NCBI RefSeq assembly: GCF_019399895.1
Contig: NC_091877.1
Location: forward strand, 3,782,001 to 3,846,000
Length of the DNA stretch: 64,000 bases
Reading direction: 5' to 3'
Source: Cardiocondyla obscurior
Lineage: Eukaryota; Arthropoda; Insecta; Hymenoptera; Formicidae
In this document: positions 55,401 through 64,000 of the stretch, one piece after another
Position numbering within the stretch: position 1 is the stretch's first letter
Layout: every line of letters starts with the position of its first letter
Position numbers and translations under genes: made by a program
Notes under the pieces: generated by a model
What the model was told of the DNA's origin: nothing
The model's database searches: none
The model's input: only the letters and a program-made list of their open reading frames with translations

Positions 55401-56545
55401 GTTAAAAATTTGATCACATCGAATAACATTTCATTACTATTACACAACACTAACAATATTATTCGGTCAGAGATACGTAAGTTTTTGTCTTAATGAATGT
55501 TACAGTTAACACGGATATTTTGCGTGGTTTCGCTCGCGAATTTCGCTGATGTTTATTACAAAAACTGTAAATGTTACGACTCAGTTCAACGATGGAAAAT
55601 TACGTATGAGTGCCTTCTCTCTACAATTTTAATAAAAATTAATACTTGACGTTTTTATATTATAGATAACGCTATCGATGAAAAAAATATTTCTATACTT
55701 AATTCTCAATTAATAAACGAACTATTTCAACAAATAGAAATTCGTATATATTTTTTGGAAAAATGGATGGCTACATATGGCCAATTTGATAAGCCTGTTA
55801 GTATATTTTTAATTATAAAAGAAATTCTAAATTATACACATACACAAAACACATAATATGTATCTTTATGTACACCATATATAATAATCATTAATAATTC
55901 TATTATAGCAGCTAAATGAAGAAAGCGAGGTCGACAGTGTCGATGATAAACTTGTTTCTGATGGAACAAATGATGATGAGTTTGTGTTAAAGAAAGAAAA
56001 TTCATTAAACAACACTGTACAAATATCCCAAAATATTAATATTAGAAATATTTTAAATAAAAGAGTTCAAGGCCAAGCGATTCTACAATCTTATAAAAGA
56101 AAAAAAAACATTATCCCGAAAATCAAGAAATCTTATTGTAGATTTAGTTTTATTTGACGTTCTCTTAAAATCAAATCGGTAAATTATTTTCTTATTATCA
56201 TATCGAGATCTGCAATAATTATATAATGTAATTGATAAGTTATATTGATTGTTATATATGTAACACAAATTTTGAGTGATAAATTAACTTACAGATTAGT
56301 GAATAAAGATTTTGACATTCTGGCGCAAAACATTGTAAAAACTTTTCCAACGGACTCTACTTATACGTATTATATCCCTCCCATTCCAAAGAGATACTCA
56401 CGAATTAATAAATCAATTGTATCAAGAGGAAAATTAGTTGACAAATATAGAAACAGAATTAGAGATTAAAAAAAACTGTCTGGTTCGGACACATCCTTGG
56501 ACAAGCCTGGTACTTTTTCTACTAACCCGTCTTCTGACGACAAAG

Positions 56546-57677
<1,132 letters not shown>

Positions 57678-58999
57678 CCAGCAAACTATCACAAAAGCGA
57701 TATCGTGGCTTGAAAAATATGTCGAACCATGGGAAGTAGTATTAAAAAACTGGGAATTAACGGCTTATTATCGTCATAAAAACGATAACATTAAAAAAGA
57801 AATTGTCAAAATACATGATATTTTTGACCAATGGCCTATTTTAAAACACCCGAAAGGATATAATCCCATTGAAATCGATTACAACATTTTAAACTTTTCA
57901 TCTGACGTACAGCCCAGTGAAGATGACTAGTTTTCATTTTACTCGTTACTATTAAATGTTTGCCCTTTGAAAAGCGACGATAGTAACGTAGAACCGTATA
58001 AGGAACTATTAAAGTTAAATAATTTGACTAATGGTTATTACATTTTATTATTAGTAGTTGCAAATTAGTATGTATTAACTTAATGTAAAACTGTTTATTT
58101 TATTGCAGATAGTAAAACTTTTTTTCAATTATGTACCCTACCGTACATAATTCCTCCCAAAGAACGAATAAGAATGAAAAAAAGTCAGTGGAAATCAAGT
58201 ATCAATGAATGCAAAGATAGTCTTATTATGCATGCAGTGGTAAGCTTTTTTCTAAATTGTTACGTCTCCGACTCCGCGTCTCTTTTTTTCGACGTATATT
58301 AAAATTTTAGTTAAGGGGAAGGTAGACCGTAGTCCATTGAAATATAAAAAAAAAGGAACTTAAGGGCCTTTCAGAAAATAATTCAACAGACGTCCACATA
58401 TTCCGGGACAATTTGTTGCGTGAAAGCATAAAAAAACATGCAACAAATTGCGAACGGGCGCTAACGGATGTCAGACAAAGAATTTGTCTAGACATAACAC
58501 AAAAAAATCAAAATTTAAGAGCTCATAAATATTTCAACTTTGATAACCTGTCTGTCATAGGAAAAGAAAAATAACTTTTTCTTAAAATTGTAATTGCGTA
58601 CCGATCCTGAGCTTTAGAAAAACCAAGGGCGCGAGAGACCCGAAATTACCGGAGTATGTGGCGCAGGCAAAGGCAATAAAAGCCAGGTAACCATATGTCG
58701 TATGGAAAGTAAAAGTTACCCTACCATCTCTCGATGGAAATGATAGAAAAATTCTGGAAGGCTCGGAAGGGGTAACTCGTTGAAGCGGGGGTGCTTCGTA
58801 GGCATATCACTTCCTTAAAACCAATGGATTTCGGAAACTCCTCACCAAAATTTAGAAACTAAGGGCGAAAACTTAAAATAGAGAAGGGATGAAGTGCGAG
58901 TGCCCAATAATTTTGAGATAGGAAAAGTGGAGGAATAAGCTCTGCAAATGAGAGATTAGAATCTCAGAAAAATGAAAATTCGGGAAGAGTTCTCCCTTT

Positions 59000-59016
59000 T
59001 TCCGAGCTTATAAAAT
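59000..59016 (+). promoter_or_regulatory. LTR core promoter (TATA box)
   Basis: tttccgagcttataaaat, shared with the LTR at 18598. Confidence 0.7.
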
Positions 59017-59151
59017 CTTGTGCTCAGGCTGAGCACGCTCTCTTGCATCTCAGCCACAAGCCGAAACAGTTTACTTAAACCTTACGTGAGTGCTTTGAGT
59101 GTGCAAGTCGATCCGAATCTATCGAGGAAGCAGTTTGAAGATCTCCTACAA

Positions 59152-60435
59152 AGTAAGTTCCAACGATTTAATATGTATCTTGGCGAAAAACACGATTCCA
59201 CTAAATATATTTCTTAATTAATTATTTCCAAGTGTTGTCTAAGAGAGAAAGAAATGTCAGAGTCGAGGCTCCGCGGTTTTGAATCTGTTCTGATTGTTCC
59301 CGTGATCCGTTAAATGTGTGAGAATATCTGCTTCCGAACACCGGTTGAGACATGCTGTCGAATAACTAGCGATTTTCTGTGGTTAACGCCGCGAAATATT
59401 GCTGGAACTTTGGCGACTGTTCTCGGCTAAAGAATCGGCAAGCGATTCTCGCCGAAGATAGATTACGCGGAATCTCTCATGGGCGGGTTGAGACCTTCGG
59501 AATTCGTCGGTGACGAATCTCCTTCACTCCATTGTTATTAAACTTTCCAAGAAATTCAGTTCAAATTTAATTAAAATCAATTAATAATTTTAGTGGAATC
59601 TCACAATAAGAAAACTTTAAAGAAGAGTCGGGCGCGGCGGAATAAGCAAATCAAAAATTTGAGGGAGCTGGTCCGCCGCTTCTTCATACAATATCTGCTC
59701 GCGGCGGCACCAACTGAAGAGGTTTTCGTGTCTCCCGCGCGCCACGAGGAGAGACCTTGGTCTCCTCGTCCGGGCCCTCCGCCACCATCTCCTATCCACG
59801 GCGATCCGAAGCCGTTACACGGCTATTTCCCGGAAGAAGAGGAGTACCGAGACAACTCTATTACAAATCCTTCCGACGAGCACAATTTTTCATCTCAGTC
59901 CACGGAGCCGGGATCGGAACAATTCCGCCCCACGACTCCTTCTTATACCCCGAATTCTTCCCTCGTCTCTGAGCCACAGTTTCCCAGAGATGAGCCAAGA
60001 GCCTGCACCTCTCCTCTTTCACCACCTCCTTTTCCCATCGAACCTGAGGAAGCCGACTCTCTGGGCGAAGATGACTCTATCTCTCTCCCAGGAGTAGACT
60101 TCCCTGATCAACCTCCATCTCCGGTCCCGAGTATAGAGATCCTCGAGGAGCGTCCAGAACCAAGAGAGGTTGTAGACCCTCTCCTGGAGCTCCTCCGCAG
60201 GGCCTGTACTCCGTGGACAGATCCTGTCTCGGAAAGGGCCTTCTCCATCGGCCCTGACCACTTCGAGCCAGAGGAGATCAGGATTCAGGCAGCTCGATCT
60301 GATCCTGATTTTCACTTTTTCATCTACTATCCCGGGGTGGAATTTCCTTTCCTGGCCCCGATGCGATTAATAGACCTGGTTTTCCCGAGATCCACGGCGA
60401 GGGTGGTGGAAATCGAGGAGGTCACTCTAGACTAA
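59152..60435 (+). CDS. LTR-encoded accessory protein, 280 residues, start codon formed by splicing
   Basis: Coding exon 59594-60435 after acceptor aattttag; it starts tggaatctc. The donor gtaagt at 59153 leaves a terminal A at 59152, so splicing makes ATG GAA TCT (M-E-S-H-N). Same arrangement as the 19476-20707 gene. Proteins share the basic start (KKSRARRNKQIKNLRELV), the block EQFRPTTPSYTP, and about two thirds of the C-terminal 90 residues (PWTDPVSERAFSIGPD; FPFLAPMRLIDLVFPRST). The middle is variable and Pro/Ser-rich. Transcribed from the LTR promoter ahead of gag, so it is a leader or accessory product. No known domain recognised. Confidence 0.74.
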
Positions 60436-60990
60436 TAATTATTCACACACACACACACACGCTTACACTCATGTATATACTGTAAATACTCAACTCCGTT
60501 ATGTTAAAATTATATCTGTTCATTCGCCTACAACTTTTTTCTTATTATTTGATTTGTTCCGTAAAAACTTTCACACTATTTTTATATTTCAAACGAGCTG
60601 TATGAATTTTCTAAATTGTTTATTTGTCTTTGTATGGATTATTTTTGATTTTGTAATTAGAGTCATTTGTTTTAAATTAATTTGTTAATTTAGTGTTATT
60701 AAAATCGTGACTTAATTATTTTATGATTACCCTAACTTATCCTGTCTAAGCGATCAATCACGCCTGGTTCTATCCCAGAGAATAAGGATTCATTTCCTTT
60801 CTCTAAAAAGAACCACTTACGCGCTCAATTGAAGTCCTAAAATAATCTGCGCGTAAAATTGTGTAGATTCAAATTTCGAATCACACATAAATTCGGTGGT
60901 ACGTCACTTTCCTACCCTACCGGCAAAGTCCATTCCGAGGAATTCCTTCCAATTAATTAATTAAACAAAATTAACCTTCCTGACGTAACA
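60436..60990. other. 3' part of the long LTR
   Basis: A short (AC)n run near 60445, then AT-rich DNA to the LTR end; presumably holds the RNA 3' end signals. No gene. Confidence 0.5.
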
Positions 60991-61003
60991 TACCACTGAT
61001 TTT

Positions 61004-61021
61004 TGGGGGCTCGTCCGGGAT
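61004..61021 (+). promoter_or_regulatory. Primer binding site, tRNA-Pro type
   Basis: TGGGGGCTCGTCCGGGAT, identical to the site at 21762 but 13 bases after the LTR end instead of 3. Confidence 0.85.
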
Positions 61022-61044
61022 TGTTTGAGCGTGATTTTTCGCAA

Positions 61045-62613
61045 ATGGATACTAGGGCAACATCCGACAAGGCGGAAGTAGATAAAGCTTATAAAGCAGC
61101 GATTGAACAAACGGGTAAATCAAAACCGATACAATCACAGATACACACTTCGACACCCACTGCGGCTAAAATTCCACAACCAAAGCAATCTACTTCCTCA
61201 CAAACCATCACAGAACGCGCATCTACTCCCTTACCCGATATATCCGAAGTAACGGAAGGATCTACTATTAAGTTAGACGAGACACGATTACCTCTGGCGC
61301 CAAAGCGATTGCAGACATACTATAGTAAAATCGAACCCGCGAAAGAAGTTAAGAAAATGGCGAATCCGAATCCGTTCGCCACGTTAAAATACGCCGTTGA
61401 GGCGGTCCCTTTCTTTGATGGCAAAAACATCTCGATAAATTATTTTATTGAGGGATGTGAAGAGGCAAAAAATATGCTGCCTGCAGAGGCCGAGGAGCAG
61501 TTCACTAAAGTAATTAGAACGCGTATAACCGGTGAAGCTCGACGGACGATTCAAGGAATGGAATTTGAAACCGTAGCTCAATTAACGAAATATTTAGAAA
61601 ATATTTTCGGGCAAGATAAAAATGTTTATCAATTACAAGGAGAATTAGGAAGAATTTATCAGAAAAATGAAAAAGATGTCATTACATACGCTAATAGAGT
61701 ACGTCTTCTAGGAAATAGAATTATGGACGTGCATAAAAGAATGATAGACGATTATGCACAATTAACGGAAATCAGGAATTCTTTAGAAAAAGACGTCTGT
61801 AAATGTTTTATTCGTGGATTAAAATCAGAGATCGAACAAAGAGTAAAGAGAGATCTAAATGTCCATGAAACTGTTACAGACGCCCTAGACATTGAAAGAG
61901 AATTGCGTGAAATCAATGATTTACGTCACGGTAAAAATTCCTCTACTTCTAAACCCTTGAATATTGATCGTCCTAAAGAAATTTGCCAGTTGTGCCTCAA
62001 AGAAGGGCATGCTGCCTCAACATGTAAGAAACTAGCTTCCTATACGAGTAATTATTTTAGTTTACCTAATGAAATTTTAGTCTGCCAAATCTGTAAAAAA
62101 CGCGGGCACAGTGCGGATAAATGTCGTCAACGCGAGACAAATAATCGTCGATTTATAAATATTATTCAAGAAAATAAATCGAATTGCCAACTATGCAACA
62201 AACCGGGGCATAACGCGAAGAATTGCCGATTTAATAATAGCAACCAGAATAGGACAGTGTTAATTTGTCAATGGTGCGAAAAATCGGGACATACCGCGAA
62301 TAATTGCTGGAAAAAACAGCAAGAATCCAGAATTACTGGGCAAAAACCGCGAACAGTGTGTCAAATTTGCGATGGATTCGGCCATTCAGCAAAAGAATGC
62401 CGAAATAATGCGAGGCAGAATAGCTCTAAAGAAACAGAGTATTGTCGCTATTGTAAGAAGGATGGCCACGTGTTAGAAAACTGCGAACTTAGAATTACTA
62501 ACAATAAAAGGCGTGAAGCAATGAATGCGGGAAACGCCGGTGGCCCCTCCAAGACGGGTGTGCAGCAGGGGTCTGGACGGATCTCACACCCTGTAGTATC
62601 GGTCCGGAAATGA
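61045..62613 (+). CDS. Gypsy-like Gag with six CCHC zinc knuckles
   Basis: 522 residues from ATG 61045, the first ATG after the primer site. A Ser/Thr/Pro-rich N-terminus is followed by a capsid-like helical region (about residues 110-300: VPFFDGKNISINYFIEGCEE; YQLQGELGRIYQKNEKDVIT). Six CCHC knuckles follow at about residues 313, 346, 381, 408, 439 and 466, such as CQLCNKPGHNAKNC and CRYCKKDGHVLENC. Most Gags have one to three. The stop overlaps the next start (ATGA at 62610-62613). It packages genomic RNA; extra knuckles suggest strong nucleic-acid binding. Frame intact. Confidence 0.9.
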   Translation: MDTRATSDKAEVDKAYKAAIEQTGKSKPIQSQIHTSTPTAAKIPQPKQSTSSQTITERASTPLPDISEVTEGSTIKLDETRLPLAPKRLQTYYSKIEPAKEVKKMANPNPFATLKYAVEAVPFFDGKNISINYFIEGCEEAKNMLPAEAEEQFTKVIRTRITGEARRTIQGMEFETVAQLTKYLENIFGQDKNVYQLQGELGRIYQKNEKDVITYANRVRLLGNRIMDVHKRMIDDYAQLTEIRNSLEKDVCKCFIRGLKSEIEQRVKRDLNVHETVTDALDIERELREINDLRHGKNSSTSKPLNIDRPKEICQLCLKEGHAASTCKKLASYTSNYFSLPNEILVCQICKKRGHSADKCRQRETNNRRFINIIQENKSNCQLCNKPGHNAKNCRFNNSNQNRTVLICQWCEKSGHTANNCWKKQQESRITGQKPRTVCQICDGFGHSAKECRNNARQNSSKETEYCRYCKKDGHVLENCELRITNNKRREAMNAGNAGGPSKTGVQQGSGRISHPVVSVRK

Positions 62614-63499
62614 GTCAAAGAATAGAGCCAGAAATTCGGCCGGTTACCGTAAATTTAGATAGGCATAGTCATGTACCCACGATTCAAGTAAAATTAAACA
62701 ATCAGAATCGAAACGCGACTTTTATGTTAGATACTGGATCGGGTCCGAATATAATAAAAGAAAATTTGATCTCTGATAAATTAAAAATCGATTACGGGAA
62801 CATTTTAAGATTAAACGGTATAAATGATTATCCAGTATATACTCTCGGTAGAGTAATAATGTCGCTATTTAAAAAACGAGTAATTTTTCATATAGTCTCC
62901 AAAAATTTTCCCATTTCTCAAGCCGGAATATTAGGAAACGATTTCTTTAAACAAACAAATTCGCGAATTGACTATGCCGAAGGACATTTAGAAATATCGG
63001 GAGAAAGAATTTCATTTTCGACCCCTGAAACAATAACCGTCCCACCGCAAACCGAATCTTTGTTCTTTGTACGCATTTCTAATCCGGAAATTGAAATCGG
63101 ATATGTACCGCGAATGAAAGTCATCCACGGTATTTATCTGGGAGACACCGTCGCCAGGAATAAAGACGGAAAGGCCTATCTGCATATAATAAGTACACTG
63201 AACGAACACATTGAAGTTCAGGTACCTACAATACAGTTACAACCATTAAGTAAAATGCAGGCGGAAAACATCGAGGGAAACAATGAAGAATGGCAGACCG
63301 TTGAAATGTCACGAGACCCCGAGGTTAAACAAACCCATGACGGAGTAAATCACGATAGCAACGATCTCTGTCATCAGGAATTCCTCGATGAAAAGATTCT
63401 TGAAGACAATATCCAAAGAAAAAATAAAATGAAAACTACGCAGGAGAAGGATGCGAAGACATCGCCTGGTAGAAAATTAACCACGCAGGAGAAGGATGC
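62610..63499 (+). CDS. Retroviral-type aspartic protease ORF, interrupted 3'
   Basis: Starts in the ATGA overlap with gag, so translation may be by reinitiation or frameshift. The protease reads ATFMLDTGSGPNIIKENLI (active-site DTG at about residue 46) and the flap/second half SQAGILGNDFFKQ. A second domain (about 150-220: YLGDTVARNKDGKAYLHIIS) follows, as in gypsy elements before RT. Near 63370-63500 is a short duplication (acgcaggagaaggatgc twice). The frame is cut by a solo LTR at 63500, which adds a few foreign codons and a stop. The interrupted sequence resumes at 63925. Confidence 0.85.
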
Positions 63500-63924
63500 T
63501 GGATAATTTTAATATTAATAGAGTTTGTTTGCGTAGTTTATATGATAAGCATTCATTGGTTAGGCCATGCGTATCAAGCCTTTCGGGCCCTCGCTCATTG
63601 TAAACGGGCCACGCGGCGTTGCGCGCTGTTTTCTGTTCAGTTTGGGCATGCGTAGAATATTTCGGCGCGTCACGGTGACGATCGCCATGATCCGATCTCA
63701 GTTAGCAACCATACCTCGAGCCAACTACACGTAGCCCGCGCCATCGATCTTCCGCCCATTTTTGTGAAAGCGGTTTATTGTAAGCCAAATAAAGTAGTTT
63801 AGTAAAGCTCATAGTTAGCCCGGTGTTCAGTTGCCACCGAGTGTGCAGATCCCTCGAACAGGCCCACGGCCTTACAACCCGTGCTAGGCGGCGATTGAAT
63901 CCACCATATTGGTATTTTTCACCA
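63500..63924 (+). mobile_element. 425-bp solo LTR, 5-bp target duplication
   Basis: Begins TGGATAATTTT and ends TTTTTCACCA, flanked by GATGC (63495-63499 and 63925-63929). Contains aataaa near 63789. The source family is unknown. Confidence 0.8.
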
Positions 63925-64000
63925 GATGCAAAGACATCGCCTGGTGGGGACCACGATAAATCTAAAAAAGGGGGAAATTTCCAAACCCCGTCCAAAAATG

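Larger units (their letters stand above)
58258..60990 (+). repeat. 5' LTR, 2.7 kb
   Basis: Begins TGTTACGTCTCC and ends CTGACGTAACA. The only LTR copy in the window; limits are set by these ends, by the primer site downstream and by comparison with the solo LTR at 18598, which has a confirmed target duplication. Confidence 0.82.
58258..64000 (+). mobile_element. Gypsy-like retrotransposon with 2.7-kb coding LTR, truncated by window end
   Basis: A 2733-base LTR (58258-60990), a tRNA-Pro primer site, gag (61045-62613) and a protease ORF (62610 on). Reverse transcriptase, integrase and the 3' LTR lie beyond 64000. A solo LTR has inserted at 63500-63924. Confidence 0.85.

Overview
This window is nuclear DNA of an insect, most likely an ant. 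Three insect odorant-receptor (7tm_6) genes with hymenopteran-style sequence and conserved phase-0 introns lie in a tandem cluster at 16.4-40.9 kb. Around them is a dense, nested pile of mobile elements. No ribosomal or transfer RNA gene, CRISPR array or bacterial operon was seen.

Layout. 1-3.75 kb: minus-strand Polinton/Maverick-type DNA polymerase B fragment with nonsense codons and spliced acidic exons upstream. 4.0-8.7 kb: a DIRS-type tyrosine-recombinase retrotransposon with inverted termini and internal complementary region. 8.75-13.26 kb: a hAT transposon with an 8-bp target duplication, a dead transposase and an intact spliced glutamine-rich accessory gene, inserted in a 64-bp minisatellite that runs to 15.4 kb. 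16.4-33.5 kb: odorant-receptor pseudogene whose introns have been inflated by nested elements: an inverted-repeat composite (18.2-30.4 kb) holding a 2.6-kb solo LTR, a 2.3-kb gag-only LTR element, palindromic MITEs and a second hAT; then a palindromic MITE split by a 2.0-kb solo LTR. 35.0-36.1 kb: a second receptor reduced to its first and last exons. 37.1-40.9 kb: an intact five-exon receptor of 394 residues. 42.5-54.0 kb: a TA-flanked inverted-repeat element carrying a SAM-domain (SAMD3-like) gene, split by a complete BEL/Pao retrotransposon. 54.0-58.2 kb: a second SAMD3-like gene in another apparent element. 58.3-64 kb: a gypsy-like retrotransposon with a 2.7-kb LTR, six-knuckle Gag and protease, cut by the window end and hit by a solo LTR.

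Most interesting. The two related long LTRs (18598-21209 and 58258-60990) each carry a promoter, an intron and an open reading frame (271 and 280 residues) with conserved ends. In both copies the start codon is made by splicing: the upstream exon supplies the A and the downstream exon the TG. A third long LTR (31292-33331) carries unrelated open exons. Other candidates for undescribed biology are the mobile SAMD3-like genes, supported by an empty site inside the window, and the divergent Q-rich accessory gene found in both hAT elements.

Target duplications and nesting give a relative order: receptor duplications first, then the SAMD3 elements, composite repeats and hATs, then the recent LTR elements (BEL LTRs differ at about 2 of 761 bases; the gag-only element at about 1 of 280). 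All family assignments come from motifs and by-eye comparison within the window; no database search was run.
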